From the NCBI RefSeq assembly GCF_022321485.1, contig NZ_JAKOGG010000001.1, positions 434,001 to 498,000 of the forward strand: DNA of 64,000 bases, read 5' to 3'. The notes beneath the pieces are model-generated. The model was not told the DNA's origin. It saw only the letters and a program-made list of their open reading frames with translations, and ran no database searches. Shown here piece after piece: positions 32,931-41,961 of this stretch (its first letter is position 1; each line of letters opens with the position of its first letter). The DNA is from Shewanella electrica (GTDB lineage: Bacteria > Pseudomonadota > Gammaproteobacteria > Enterobacterales > Shewanellaceae). Position numbers and translations under genes: made by a program.

Positions 32931-33916
32931 GTCGCACCCCAGACGTGCCAGAAAACGAACCATCACTAGATGATCTGTTAGCGCAGTTAAATTCATCTGA
33001 TGAAGCCCCCAAATATGACGTGACCTACTGCGGTATGGTGGCCATTGTTGGTCGTCCTAACGTGGGTAAATCGACTTTGTTGAACCGTTTGCTCGGTCAA
33101 AAAGTAAGTATTACTTCGCGTAAGCCGCAAACCACGCGTCACCGTATTATGGGCATTCACACTGATGGTGATGCACAAATCGTCTTTATCGACACGCCCG
33201 GTTTGCACATGGAAGAAAAACGCGCCATCAACCGCTTGATGAACCGTGCCGCCGCCAGCTCTATTGCTGATGTCTGCATGGTGATTTTTGTGGTCGATGG
33301 TCTCGCGTGGACCGCTGATGATGAGATGGTGCTTAATAAACTGCGCCGCGGTGCGGAAGAGCGTAAAACCGTGTTAGCAGTGAACAAAGTCGACTTTATT
33401 AAAGATAAAGAGGCATTGTTCCCCCACCTCGAAACCCTACAGCAGAAATTTGCCTTTGATGACATCGTGCCGATCTCTGCCAAAACCGGTACCAACGTCA
33501 ACAAACTGTTGGACATGGCGAGAGAGTGTCTGCCAGAAAGCGTGCACTTCTTCCCTGAAGATTACATCACTGACCGCTCTCAGCGCTTTATGGCGTCGGA
33601 AATTGTGCGTGAAAAGCTGATGCGCTTTTTGGGTGATGAACTGCCATACGATGCCACCGTTGAAATCGAACAGTTCAAAATGATGGAAAACGGCGTGTAT
33701 CAGATCAATGCCTTGATTCTGGTTGAGCGTGATGGCCAAAAACGTATGGTCATCGGCAAAAAAGGCGAACGTATCCGTACTATCGCCACTGAAGCACGTA
33801 TGGACATGGAACGTTTGTTCGACAACAAGGTGTTCCTCGAAGTCTGGGTCAAAGTGAAATCCGGTTGGGCTGATGATGAGCGTGCACTGCGCAGCTTAGG
33901 ATACGGCGAAGACTAA
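32927..33916 (+). CDS. era: GTPase Era
   Basis: Ribosome-assembly GTPase that binds 16S rRNA near its 3' end. GTPase motifs: G1 [11 protein letters not shown]2 region [16 protein letters not shown]3 [18 protein letters not shown]4 NKVD, G5 ISAKTG. The C-terminal KH domain has [19 protein letters not shown], and the terminus is [16 protein letters not shown]. At 329 aa it is about 28 residues longer than E. coli Era because of an acidic N-terminal extension ([20 protein letters not shown]). The ATG overlaps the rnc stop and no other start fits, so the extension looks real. Confidence 0.97.
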   Translation: MSRTPDVPENEPSLDDLLAQLNSSDEAPKYDVTYCGMVAIVGRPNVGKSTLLNRLLGQKVSITSRKPQTTRHRIMGIHTDGDAQIVFIDTPGLHMEEKRAINRLMNRAAASSIADVCMVIFVVDGLAWTADDEMVLNKLRRGAEERKTVLAVNKVDFIKDKEALFPHLETLQQKFAFDDIVPISAKTGTNVNKLLDMARECLPESVHFFPEDYITDRSQRFMASEIVREKLMRFLGDELPYDATVEIEQFKMMENGVYQINALILVERDGQKRMVIGKKGERIRTIATEARMDMERLFDNKVFLEVWVKVKSGWADDERALRSLGYGED

Positions 33917-33922
33917 TCCGAT

Positions 33923-34588
33923 ATGCAGCGCGGCTATCTGCTCCACACCAGTGCCTATCGCGAAAGCAGTTTGCTGGTGCGCTTGTTGGTCGACAAGGTT
34001 GGCCGCGTCGATGCCGTAGCGCGAGTCGGTTCCGGCAAGCGCTCGCTTAAAAGTATTCTTCAGCCGTTTCAGCCGCTGCTATTTGAATTATCAGGTCGCA
34101 GCGAGCTTCGTAGCATGTACCAAATTGAAAGCGCGTCCCCAGCAGTGCCACTGTCTGGGGACGCTTTATATGCGGGCATGTATCTCAACGAACTATTGAT
34201 GCGGACATTGAGTTCACACCAAACGGGTGAGAGTCTGTTTTTACCTTATCACCGTACGTTATTGCAGCTCGCGCGCAGCTTTGATGAAGCGAGTTTACGT
34301 TATTTTGAGGTGCACTTGATGCACGAGCTTGGCTGTATGCCATCACTCAGCCATGATGCCGCAGGGGAAACCTTGTCCGCCGAAATGACGTACCGTTATC
34401 TGACGGAAGCCGGTTTTATAGCGGGGGAAGGACGTTATCAAGGCGCGATGTTACAGCGTTTAGCGGCTGAAACATTGCAACAAGACGATTTCGCCTCGGC
34501 CAAACATTTAACGCGTAGCTTGCTGGCACCGTTGCTCGGCGACAAACCGTTACTCAGCAGACAACTTTTTGCCGGTAGAAAGCGGTAA
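33923..34588 (+). CDS. recO: DNA repair protein RecO
   Basis: RecF-pathway protein that with RecR loads RecA on SSB-coated single-stranded DNA and anneals strands. The N-terminal OB-fold is recognisable (GYLLHTSAYRESSLLVRLLV then VDAVARVGSGKRS and LQPFQPLLFE), followed by the helical domain (YLNELLMRTLSSHQTGESLF, FEVHLMHELGCMPSL). The zinc-finger cysteines of some RecO proteins are absent, as is common in gammaproteobacteria. Length 221 aa is slightly short but within range. It follows era by 6 bp. Confidence 0.93.
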   Translation: MQRGYLLHTSAYRESSLLVRLLVDKVGRVDAVARVGSGKRSLKSILQPFQPLLFELSGRSELRSMYQIESASPAVPLSGDALYAGMYLNELLMRTLSSHQTGESLFLPYHRTLLQLARSFDEASLRYFEVHLMHELGCMPSLSHDAAGETLSAEMTYRYLTEAGFIAGEGRYQGAMLQRLAAETLQQDDFASAKHLTRSLLAPLLGDKPLLSRQLFAGRKR

Positions 34589-34652
34589 ACTAATAGAATT
34601 AACGATAGGGCCTTAGCCGTATCGACGTGATTATAAGAAGAGGAATCGAACA

Positions 34653-35390
34653 ATGAGCAGGATTTTGCTTGGGGTCAATATCGATCATATCGCCACTTTA
34701 CGCCAAGCGCGTGGCACGAATTATCCTGATCCCGTGCATGCAGCAGCCGTTGCTGAACACGCTGGCGCAGAAGGGATCACGCTTCACTTAAGAGAAGACC
34801 GTCGTCACATCACCGACCGCGATGTCTACGTGCTGGCAAAAACGATTAAGACTCGCATGAACCTTGAAATGGCGGTAACGGAAGAGATGCTTAACATCGC
34901 CTGCGAAGTTAAACCAACCTATTGCTGTTTAGTGCCAGAAAAGCGTGCTGAGTTGACCACTGAAGGTGGCCTTGATGTGGCTGGCCAGCTGGACAAGATG
35001 ACCGATGCGGTTAAGCGTTTGGCTGCAGAGGGCATTAAAGTGTCACTGTTTATTGATGCCGATAAAACCCAAATTGATGCGGCAGTAAAAGTTGGCGCCC
35101 CTGTGATTGAGATCCACACTGGCCATTATGCGGATGCCACTAATGACGAAGATGCTGCCAAAGAGCTGCAACGCATCGCGGCAATGGCAAGCTACGCCCA
35201 TCAACAAGGGCTGGTGGTCAACGCAGGTCATGGCTTGCATTATCACAACGTTAAACCTATTGCTGCCATTCCTGAGCTGCATGAATTGAATATCGGCCAC
35301 GCTATCATCGGCCGCGCCGCTATTGATGGCCTAGCCAAAGCGGTTGCTGACATGAAGCAACTGATGTTGGAAGGCCGCCGAGGCGAGTAA
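34653..35390 (+). CDS. pdxJ: Pyridoxine 5'-phosphate synthase
   Basis: Condenses 3-amino-2-oxopropyl phosphate with 1-deoxyxylulose 5-phosphate to form pyridoxine 5'-phosphate, the ring-closing step of vitamin B6 synthesis. The TIM-barrel motifs are clear: [77 protein letters not shown] and [14 protein letters not shown]. Length 245 aa is normal. It sits between recO and acpS as in E. coli. Confidence 0.98.
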   Translation: MSRILLGVNIDHIATLRQARGTNYPDPVHAAAVAEHAGAEGITLHLREDRRHITDRDVYVLAKTIKTRMNLEMAVTEEMLNIACEVKPTYCCLVPEKRAELTTEGGLDVAGQLDKMTDAVKRLAAEGIKVSLFIDADKTQIDAAVKVGAPVIEIHTGHYADATNDEDAAKELQRIAAMASYAHQQGLVVNAGHGLHYHNVKPIAAIPELHELNIGHAIIGRAAIDGLAKAVADMKQLMLEGRRGE

Positions 35391-35392
35391 TC

Positions 35393-35767
35393 ATGGCGAT
35401 TATTGGGTTAGGTACCGATATTGTTGAATTGGCGCGTTTCGAGCAGATGGCGGCTAATGCGTTGCAACGTTTGGCTAAACGGGTGTTAACGGCCAACGAG
35501 CTGCATACCTTTGCCGAGCATCGCTTTCCTGCACGTTATTTAGCGAAACGCTTTGCAGTTAAAGAAGCGGCCTCTAAAGCGTTGGGAACCGGTATTGGTC
35601 GCGGTGTGTCATTCCAGCATTTTGAAGTGAGCAATAACGAATTTGGCGCGCCGCAGCTTGAGCTGTTTGAGCCCGCGTTAGCGCGTATTCCTGCGCAAAG
35701 TAAGCTGTGGGTATCGCTCAGCGATGAAAAGCACTACGCGGTAGCCACGGTGATTATCGAGGCCTAG
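35393..35767 (+). CDS. acpS: Holo-[acyl-carrier-protein] synthase
   Basis: Transfers 4'-phosphopantetheine from CoA to the serine of acyl carrier protein. The metal-binding Asp is in IGLGTDIVELARFEQM and the Glu in RYLAKRFAVKEAASKALGTG. SLSDEKHYAVATVIIE ends the protein. Length 124 aa is normal. It begins two bases after the pdxJ stop. Confidence 0.97.
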   Translation: MAIIGLGTDIVELARFEQMAANALQRLAKRVLTANELHTFAEHRFPARYLAKRFAVKEAASKALGTGIGRGVSFQHFEVSNNEFGAPQLELFEPALARIPAQSKLWVSLSDEKHYAVATVIIEA

Positions 35768-35796
35768 CCAATCATTGTCGGTGTCTAATGCTAGAT

Positions 35797-35831
35797 AAAA
35801 AGAAGGCTTGCAGTTGGAAGCCTTCTTTTTT
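35797..35831. terminator. Bidirectional terminator between acpS and corB
   Basis: An inverted repeat AGAAGGCTT / AAGCCTTCT with an 8-nt loop is flanked by AAAA on the left and a T-run on the right. It can end acpS on the plus strand and the convergent transporter gene on the minus strand. Confidence 0.85.
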
Positions 35832-35849
35832 TAATCAAAAACATTGGGA

Positions 35850-37124
35850 TTAACGGATGCTGGCATCATAAAACTCAGGCATGATCCGCACGTTTTTCAC
35901 CATGTTGTCTGATACTTCAATAATCTCTATTGGATACCCGGCTAAACGTAAGCAGGTGTTGGCCGATGGAATATCTTCTAAATACTCCAAGATCAAACCA
36001 TTGAGGGTTTTCGGTCCGTCGGTTGGGAAATCCCAGCCCATCTCTTTGTTCAGGTCACGAATGTTAATGGTGGCGTCAATCACTAAAGTGCCGTCTGTTT
36101 GCGGCGTAATGTCGTCACTTGGCGCATCAATCATGGTGGTAGTAAAGTCACCCACAATCTCTTCTAGAATGTCTTCTAAGGTTACCAAGCCTTGGATATC
36201 GCCGTATTCGTCTACCACTAAGCCAATGTGTTCTTTGTTCTTTTGGAAGTTGGCTAATTGCACGTTCAGCGGCGTGCCTTCAGGAATGAAGTACAGCTCT
36301 TTTACCGCGCGTAACAGTGACGATTTAGTGAATTGCTCTTTGGATTGTAGACGCAGTGCATCGCGCATATGCACGAAGCCAACAGCATCATCGATAGTAT
36401 CGCGATACAGCAACACTCGAGTATACGGGCTATTGATCAATTGGCGGTTAATGCTCTTAAAGTCATCGTTGACGTTAATCGCGAATAGTTCGTTACGCGG
36501 TACCATGATGTCTTCTACCGACACAGTACCTAGGTCCAAAATCGACAGCAGCATCTCTTGGTGGCGGCGGGGGATCAGTGCGCCCGCTTCATGTACCACG
36601 GTACGCAACTCTTCTTGGCTCAATGCATCACTGGTTTTCACTGAACGAATACCAATTAAACGTAGAATGCCAGAAGTAATGAAATTCATGATCTTCACCA
36701 CTGGCGAGAGGATGATCAACAACCATTTCAACAGCAGGCTAGAGGGAAACGCAATTGGCTCTGGATGTAATGCTGCTAGGGTTTTTGGGGTCACTTCGGC
36801 GAATACTAGGACGAGCAATGTCAGTACGCCGGTAGCAATGGCGATACCAAGGTCACCGTACAAACGCAGACCAATAATCGTGGCAATTTGCGCAGCGAGA
36901 ATATTGACTAAGTTGTTACCGATAAGAATGACGCCAATCAGCTTGTCTGGACGGTCTAATAGCTTTTGTGCGCGCTCTGCCGCTTTATTGCCATTGCCGG
37001 CGAGATGGCGTAAGCGGTAGCGGTTCAGCGTCATCATGGCGGTTTCTGAACCGGAAAAGTAAGCGGAAATAACAATAAGCAGCAGCAAGAACAGAATTAA
37101 TGCGCCGGTCGATATGTCGTCCAA
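35850..37124 (-). CDS. corB: CNNM/CorB-type Mg2+ transporter (HlyC/CorC family)
   Basis: Inner-membrane protein with an N-terminal DUF21/CNNM transmembrane domain (about residues 1-190; ISAYFSGSETAMMTLNRYRL, ILIGNNLVNILAAQIATIIG), then a pair of CBS domains (IMVPRNELFAINVNDDF; HIGLVVDEYGDIQGLVTLED) and a C-terminal CorC/HlyC domain. CNNM proteins transport or regulate Mg2+, and E. coli CorB (YfjD) is linked to Mg2+/Co2+ efflux. The start is TTG with GGAG seven bases upstream. It lies beside ypjD and ffh as in E. coli. Confidence 0.92.
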   Translation of the reverse strand: MDDISTGALILFLLLLIVISAYFSGSETAMMTLNRYRLRHLAGNGNKAAERAQKLLDRPDKLIGVILIGNNLVNILAAQIATIIGLRLYGDLGIAIATGVLTLLVLVFAEVTPKTLAALHPEPIAFPSSLLLKWLLIILSPVVKIMNFITSGILRLIGIRSVKTSDALSQEELRTVVHEAGALIPRRHQEMLLSILDLGTVSVEDIMVPRNELFAINVNDDFKSINRQLINSPYTRVLLYRDTIDDAVGFVHMRDALRLQSKEQFTKSSLLRAVKELYFIPEGTPLNVQLANFQKNKEHIGLVVDEYGDIQGLVTLEDILEEIVGDFTTTMIDAPSDDITPQTDGTLVIDATINIRDLNKEMGWDFPTDGPKTLNGLILEYLEDIPSANTCLRLAGYPIEIIEVSDNMVKNVRIMPEFYDASIR

Positions 37125-37218
37125 GAAATGGCTCCGTAGGAAATAGTAGGCTTAGTAATTACCGAGATTGATAAACAGTGTCAAGGCAGATAACACCTGC
37201 CTCAACACTTTTAAAGAA

Positions 37219-38007
37219 TCAATTGAGGATTAATTCTTTAACGATACGCGCTCCAAAGTAGGAGAGTGACAGAAGAAATGCGCCACTGATGGTGTAGATA
37301 ACGGCGGTTTTGATACGCACGCCTTTAGTGTATTGCTGCCACAACATGGCGATATAAACAAACCAAGCAATGCTAGAAAGTACCGCTTTGTGGCCTTGTG
37401 GACCAGTAAACAAGCCGTCCATAAAGATAAAGCCAGTCGCCAACGATAAACTCAGCAGGATCACACCAATAATCACCAAGTGATATAACTGACGCTCAAC
37501 CGTCATCAATGGTGGTAACACAGGAGACACTTTGAGCTGCTTAGCTTTGAGGCGATTTTGAATAAACAGCAATTGCACCGCATACAGCGCAGCAATCACC
37601 AAGGTGCTGTACGCCATTAATGCCAACACCACGTGCACAAGCACTTCTGGGTTATGTTCAAAGTGGCGGATATACTGCGGTGGCACTAGCCACAACAGCG
37701 CGACCGAAATAATCGAGCAGGCATATACCACGGGAACCAGCACAATCACTTTGATGTGTTGCATCACTATGGTGAAGGTGAGAGCAATAATCCAACACAC
37801 CAGTGAAATCACATTGGTCAGACTAAAGTTTTGTCCATTACCGGTGAAGATGGCGTGATATAACGCCACCGCATGAAATACCACGCCAACCGCGGCGAAT
37901 AATGCTACAGCCTTACGATTAGGCCCTTCTGGGTGAAAAAGACGGCTTGTCACCAAAATCAGCGCTATGCCGTAGAAGACCATAGCAACGGCAGAAAATA
38001 TGACCAT
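37219..38007 (-). CDS. ypjD: YpjD family inner-membrane protein (CcsA-like)
   Basis: A 262-residue protein with about eight membrane segments and a cytochrome-c-assembly-type domain: HAIFTGNGQNFSLTNVISLV, VLVHVVLALMAYSTLVIAA and TGFIFMDGLFTGPQGHKAVL. The paired histidines (HVV and HKAV regions) are where CcsA/CcmC relatives bind haem, but a haem role for YpjD has not been shown as far as I know. It is divergent from ffh and followed on its strand by corB, an order shared with E. coli. Confidence 0.9.
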   Translation of the reverse strand: MVIFSAVAMVFYGIALILVTSRLFHPEGPNRKAVALFAAVGVVFHAVALYHAIFTGNGQNFSLTNVISLVCWIIALTFTIVMQHIKVIVLVPVVYACSIISVALLWLVPPQYIRHFEHNPEVLVHVVLALMAYSTLVIAALYAVQLLFIQNRLKAKQLKVSPVLPPLMTVERQLYHLVIIGVILLSLSLATGFIFMDGLFTGPQGHKAVLSSIAWFVYIAMLWQQYTKGVRIKTAVIYTISGAFLLSLSYFGARIVKELILN

Positions 38008-38192
38008 CAGACGTTAACCTATCCTTATTGTAAGTGGTGCTGGTGCGGACATAAACATGTTGCGTTATTTAGAATAACATGAGCTTACCGCTATTGGGCA
38101 GTGATACAGGCAACAAAAACGGGCGTCGCCTGCATAATTAGTAGTAAAAAGATGTAAATAGTTCCACCACGGCCAAACTCGTGGCCTCGATA

Positions 38193-38221
38193 GTGGCATA
38201 TTACTCGCGCCTCTATATAAT
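38193..38221 (+). promoter_or_regulatory. Probable sigma-70 promoter of ffh
   Basis: A perfect TATAAT -10 (38216-38221) lies 17 bp after GTGGCA (38193-38198, four of six -35 bases), about 40 bp before the ffh start. Confidence 0.55.
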
Positions 38222-38262
38222 AGCGACCAGAACTGTATCTGAATCAATATGAAGAACGCCGT

Positions 38263-39636
38263 ATGTTTGAAAATCTCTCCGACCGCTTATCGCGGACACT
38301 GAAAAACATCAGTGGTCGAGGCCGACTGACCGAAGACAACGTCAAAGACACGCTCAGAGAAGTGCGTATGGCACTGCTGGAAGCCGACGTCGCATTGCCA
38401 GTGGTGAGAGAGTTCGTTAACAGCGTTAAAGAACGCGCTGTCGGACAGGAAGTCACCAAAAGCCTGACGCCAGGTCAGGTGTTTATCAAAATCGTCCAAA
38501 ACGAACTTGAAAAGGCGATGGGCGAAGCCAATGAAGTGCTGAACCTCGCCGCACAACCGCCAGCAGTATTGATGATGGCAGGTTTGCAAGGTGCTGGTAA
38601 AACCACCAGCGTTGCCAAACTGGGTAAATTCCTGCGCACGCGCGAGAAAAAATCGGTATTGGTGGTCAGTGCTGACGTCTATCGCCCAGCGGCGATTAAA
38701 CAGTTGGAAACCTTGGCGCAAGAAGTGGAAGTTGAATTCTTCCCGTCAGATGTTAGCCAAAAGCCAGTAGATATTGCCAACGCCGCTATTGATTACGCCA
38801 AGCGCAAATTCATTGACGTGGTGATTGTCGATACCGCCGGTCGTCTGCACGTCGACGAAGCGATGATGGACGAAATCAAAGCGCTGCATGCTGCGGTGAA
38901 ACCGATCGAAACCTTGTTTGTGGTTGATGCCATGACGGGTCAAGACGCGGCCAATACTGCCAAAGCGTTTAATGATGCCTTACCGCTAACTGGGGTGATC
39001 CTCACCAAAGTTGACGGTGATGCTCGTGGTGGTGCGGCACTATCGATTCGCCACATTACGGGTAAGCCGATTAAATTCTTGGGTGTGGGTGAAAAGACCG
39101 ATGCGCTAGAACCGTTCCATCCTGATCGTATCGCATCACGCATCTTGGGCATGGGCGACGTATTGTCTCTGATTGAGCAAGTAGAGCAGGGTGTTGATAA
39201 GGAAAAAGCGCTTAAGCTCGCATCCAAAGTGAAATCTGGCGGCAGCTTTGATCTGGAAGATTTCCGTGATCAGTTGCAGCAGATGAAAAACATGGGCGGC
39301 ATGATGAGCATGCTGGAGAAAATGCCCGGCCTTGGCAAGCTGCCACCCGATGCGATGGCGCAGTTGCAAGGCGGTAAGATGACGGGGCAGCTTGAAGCCA
39401 TTATCAATTCTATGACGCCGAAAGAGCGCCGCAACCCAGACTTGATTAAAGGCTCGCGTAAACGCCGTATTGCCGCGGGTTCCGGTACCCAAATCCAAGA
39501 TGTAAACCGCTTATTGAAGCAGTTTACTCAGATGCAAAAGATGATGAAAAAGATGTCATCGAAAGGCGGTATGTCGAAGATGATGCGCGGTTTAGGTGGC
39601 ATGATGCCACCGGGAATGAAATTCCCCGGCCGCTAA
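38263..39636 (+). CDS. ffh: Signal recognition particle protein Ffh
   Basis: SRP54 GTPase that with 4.5S RNA delivers nascent membrane proteins to FtsY and SecYEG. The N and G domains are complete (G1 MAGLQGAGKTTSVAKLGKFL, the DTAGRLHVDEAMM block, and ILTKVDGDARGGAALSI). The methionine-rich M domain follows from about residue 300 (QLQQMKNMGGMMSMLEKMPG; MQKMMKKMSSKGGMSKMMRG). Length 457 aa is normal. A hairpin terminator follows. Confidence 0.98.
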   Translation: MFENLSDRLSRTLKNISGRGRLTEDNVKDTLREVRMALLEADVALPVVREFVNSVKERAVGQEVTKSLTPGQVFIKIVQNELEKAMGEANEVLNLAAQPPAVLMMAGLQGAGKTTSVAKLGKFLRTREKKSVLVVSADVYRPAAIKQLETLAQEVEVEFFPSDVSQKPVDIANAAIDYAKRKFIDVVIVDTAGRLHVDEAMMDEIKALHAAVKPIETLFVVDAMTGQDAANTAKAFNDALPLTGVILTKVDGDARGGAALSIRHITGKPIKFLGVGEKTDALEPFHPDRIASRILGMGDVLSLIEQVEQGVDKEKALKLASKVKSGGSFDLEDFRDQLQQMKNMGGMMSMLEKMPGLGKLPPDAMAQLQGGKMTGQLEAIINSMTPKERRNPDLIKGSRKRRIAAGSGTQIQDVNRLLKQFTQMQKMMKKMSSKGGMSKMMRGLGGMMPPGMKFPGR

Positions 39637-39645
39637 AAACTGAAA

Positions 39646-39668
39646 AACAGCCCGCATTGCGGGCTGTT
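39646..39668 (+). terminator. Terminator hairpin after ffh
   Basis: A perfect 10-bp stem AACAGCCCGC / GCGGGCTGTT with a 3-nt loop lies 10 bases after the ffh stop. The following sequence (GCTTATAATT) has only a weak T-tract. Confidence 0.7.
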
Positions 39669-39707
39669 GCTTATAATTAAATACTCGGAATTTCCTAGGC
39701 TATCGGG

Positions 39708-39735
39708 TTGCATTCAGCCAAAACTTAGGTAAAAT
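39708..39735 (+). promoter_or_regulatory. Probable sigma-70 promoter of the rpsP operon
   Basis: TTGCAT (39708-39713) and TAAAAT (39730-39735) with a 16-bp spacer lie about 90 bp before the rpsP start codon. Confidence 0.5.
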
Positions 39736-39824
39736 TCCCCGGCTTTCTACCTGGGACTCTTCGCGAACACGGAGTTCCAGTTTTTATTTTGCTGCTAAGC
39801 AAATCAATAGAGGAACTAGAACGC

Positions 39825-40073
39825 ATGGTTACCATTCGTTTATCTCGCGGTGGCTCTAAAAAGCGCCCATTTTACAACATCGTTGTTGCAGACAGCCGTA
39901 ACGCTCGTAACGGTCGTTTCATTGAACGTGTAGGTTTCTTCAACCCACAAGCTCGTGGTCAAGAAGAAACTCTGCGTGTTGATCTGGAACGCGTTCAACA
40001 CTGGATCGCTACTGGTGCGACTACCAGTGACCGCGTTGCGTCACTGATCAAAGAAGCTAACAAAGCTGCTTAA
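39825..40073 (+). CDS. rpsP: 30S ribosomal protein S16
   Basis: Small-subunit protein needed for 30S assembly. The sequence [20 protein letters not shown] and then [18 protein letters not shown] is the S16 hallmark. I chose the ATG preceded by AGGAAC; an upstream in-frame TTG would add 12 residues not found in S16. Length 82 aa is exact for the family. First gene of rpsP-rimM-trmD-rplS. Confidence 0.98.
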   Translation: MVTIRLSRGGSKKRPFYNIVVADSRNARNGRFIERVGFFNPQARGQEETLRVDLERVQHWIATGATTSDRVASLIKEANKAA

Positions 40074-40093
40074 TTGGTCAATAGGTATAGCTG

Positions 40094-40624
40094 ATGAGTA
40101 GTAACCCAGAACCCGTAGTATTGGGCAAAATTGGGGCACCTTATGGTGTCAAAGGTTGGGTGAAAATCACCTCGTATACCGAATCTGTCGAAGGTATTTT
40201 TGACTATTCGCCTTGGCTGCTTAGCCGTCAAGGAGAATGGAAAGAAGTTAAATTGCAAAAGTGGCGCTGGCACGGGCAGGCTGTAGTGGCCTTACTCGAC
40301 GGTGTTGAAACGCGCGAACAAGCTCAGATGCTGACCCATTGTGAAATTGGTATTGCAGCTGATCAGATGAAGGATTTGCCAGCAGATGAATTCTACTGGC
40401 GTGACCTCATCGGTTGCGAAGTAATTAACTTAAAAGGCTATCACATGGGCGTAGTAGATCAGGTGCTTGAAACCGGTTCTAACGACGTATTGCAAGTGAA
40501 AGCCAACGCCAGAGATAGCTTTGGCAAAGTGGAACGTTTGATTCCCTTTGTCACCGAACAATTCATCAAATCGGTGGATATTTCGGCGAAACAGATCCAA
40601 GTGGATTGGGACCCAGACTTCTAA
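40094..40624 (+). CDS. rimM: Ribosome maturation factor RimM
   Basis: 16S rRNA maturation factor that binds S19 and helps assemble the 30S head. The N-terminal RimM domain ([20 protein letters not shown]) and the PRC-barrel domain ([45 protein letters not shown]) are complete. Length 176 aa is normal. It lies 20 bp after rpsP and 14 bp before trmD. Confidence 0.97.
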   Translation: MSSNPEPVVLGKIGAPYGVKGWVKITSYTESVEGIFDYSPWLLSRQGEWKEVKLQKWRWHGQAVVALLDGVETREQAQMLTHCEIGIAADQMKDLPADEFYWRDLIGCEVINLKGYHMGVVDQVLETGSNDVLQVKANARDSFGKVERLIPFVTEQFIKSVDISAKQIQVDWDPDF

Positions 40625-40638
40625 GTCGAGGAACAACT

Positions 40639-41382
40639 ATGTGGTTAGGGGTGATAACCCTGTTTCCTGAGATGTTTCGAGCAGTTACAGACTTTGGGGT
40701 AACGGGTCGAGCCGTTAAAAATGGCTTGCTGGACGTGAATTTGTGGAGTCCGCGTGACTTCGCTCATGATCGGCATCAAACCGTTGATGATCGCCCTTAT
40801 GGCGGTGGTCCCGGAATGCTGATGATGGTTCAGCCACTTCGCGATGCGATACATGCAGCGAAAGCTGCCGCAGGTGAAGGGGCAAAAGTGATTTATTTGT
40901 CGCCTCAGGGACGCAAGCTGACACAGCAAGGCGCCGCTGAACTGGCAACAAACTCGAAGCTGATTTTGGTGTGTGGTCGTTACGAAGGTATCGATGAACG
41001 CATCATTCAGACTGAGATTGACGAAGAATGGTCCATTGGTGATTACGTGCTTTCGGGCGGCGAATTACCGGCGATGACGCTGATTGATGCGGTATCGCGA
41101 TTGGTACCAGGCGTGCTTGGCAAACAAGCATCGGCAGAGCAGGATTCCTTCTCTGACGGTTTGCTCGATTGCCCACACTATACTCGTCCTGAATCACTTG
41201 ATGGAATTGACGTACCGGCAGTGTTATTAAGCGGCAACCACAAAGAAATTGAACGCTGGCGTTTGCAACAAAGTTTGTTAAGAACTCTGCAGCGACGACC
41301 AGAATTATTTGAAAATCTAGCTCTGACTGACGAACAAAAGACGTTATTAGCGCAGTTTGCTGCAAAGCCGAACGATGCGTAG
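40639..41382 (+). CDS. trmD: tRNA (guanine-N1-)-methyltransferase
   Basis: Methylates G37 of tRNAs with SAM, preventing frameshifts. The SPOUT trefoil-knot motifs are present: [40 protein letters not shown] and the knot [20 protein letters not shown]. The C-terminal domain has [16 protein letters not shown] start at the ATG giving [13 protein letters not shown], after GAGGAAC; the longer reading frame upstream overlaps rimM and is not part of TrmD. Length 247 aa is normal. Confidence 0.98.
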   Translation: MWLGVITLFPEMFRAVTDFGVTGRAVKNGLLDVNLWSPRDFAHDRHQTVDDRPYGGGPGMLMMVQPLRDAIHAAKAAAGEGAKVIYLSPQGRKLTQQGAAELATNSKLILVCGRYEGIDERIIQTEIDEEWSIGDYVLSGGELPAMTLIDAVSRLVPGVLGKQASAEQDSFSDGLLDCPHYTRPESLDGIDVPAVLLSGNHKEIERWRLQQSLLRTLQRRPELFENLALTDEQKTLLAQFAAKPNDA

Positions 41383-41414
41383 TCAAGCTCAGTTATTTCT
41401 AGTTGGAGAAATTC

Positions 41415-41768
41415 ATGAATAACATCATCAAAATGCTCAACGACGAGCAAATGAAACAAGATGTACCTGCATTCGGCGCCGGTGATACCGTTGTCGTGCA
41501 AGTACGTGTTAAAGAAGGCGATAAAGAACGTCTGCAGGCGTTCGAAGGTATCGTTATCGCTAAGCGTAACCGTGGTCTGCACTCTGCATTCACCGTTCGT
41601 AAAATTTCTAACGGCGAAGGTGTAGAGCGTGTATTCCAGACTCACAGCCCTCTGGTTTCTAGCATCGAAGTGAAACGTCGTGGTCGCGTTCGTCGTGCTA
41701 AGCTGTACTACCTGCGCGAACGTTCAGGTAAAGCTGCACGTATCCGTGAAAAGCTGGCTACTAAGTAA
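41415..41768 (+). CDS. rplS: 50S ribosomal protein L19
   Basis: Large-subunit protein at the 30S-50S interface. [20 protein letters not shown] and then [40 protein letters not shown] are L19 hallmarks. The ATG follows TTGGAG; an upstream in-frame TTG is rejected. Length 117 aa is normal. A strong terminator closes the operon. Confidence 0.98.
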   Translation: MNNIIKMLNDEQMKQDVPAFGAGDTVVVQVRVKEGDKERLQAFEGIVIAKRNRGLHSAFTVRKISNGEGVERVFQTHSPLVSSIEVKRRGRVRRAKLYYLRERSGKAARIREKLATK

Positions 41769-41800
41769 GCCACTACCCAACAGACGCAGTGTTCGCACAA

Positions 41801-41825
41801 AGCCCGCCTATATGGCGGGTTTTTG
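41801..41825 (+). terminator. Rho-independent terminator of the rpsP operon
   Basis: A stem AGCCCGCC / GGCGGGTT (one G-T pair) with a TATAT loop is followed by a T-rich tract (TTTTTGTTTTT). Confidence 0.88.
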
Positions 41826-41890
41826 TTTTTCTAAAACTGTCCAAAAATTGGCTTGACCTCAATGCTGTTCGCAGGCAAACTGCTCATCAA

Positions 41891-41936
41891 TGTAATGGTG
41901 TAGCATTACAACAATACAATCGCTGAGTCGTATTGT
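41891..41936. promoter_or_regulatory. Two palindromes upstream of aroF (candidate operator)
   Basis: TGTAAT-N8-ATTACA (41891-41910) and the adjoining ACAATAC-N12-GTATTGT (41911-41917 and 41930-41936) lie 26-71 bp before aroF. The first resembles a TyrR box (TGTAAA-N6-TTTACA) but its spacer is two bases longer. Tyrosine control of aroF-tyrA is expected from E. coli; which regulator binds here is unknown. Confidence 0.4.
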
Positions 41937-41961
41937 TCGTCAGTTAATATTGGAAATGGTC

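Noticed and set aside
35881-37020. Long open frame (379 codons) on the plus strand opposite corB
   Set aside because: It is the antisense of a well-supported gene; its translation is Ser/Arg/Thr-rich without domain features, as expected of a mirror frame.
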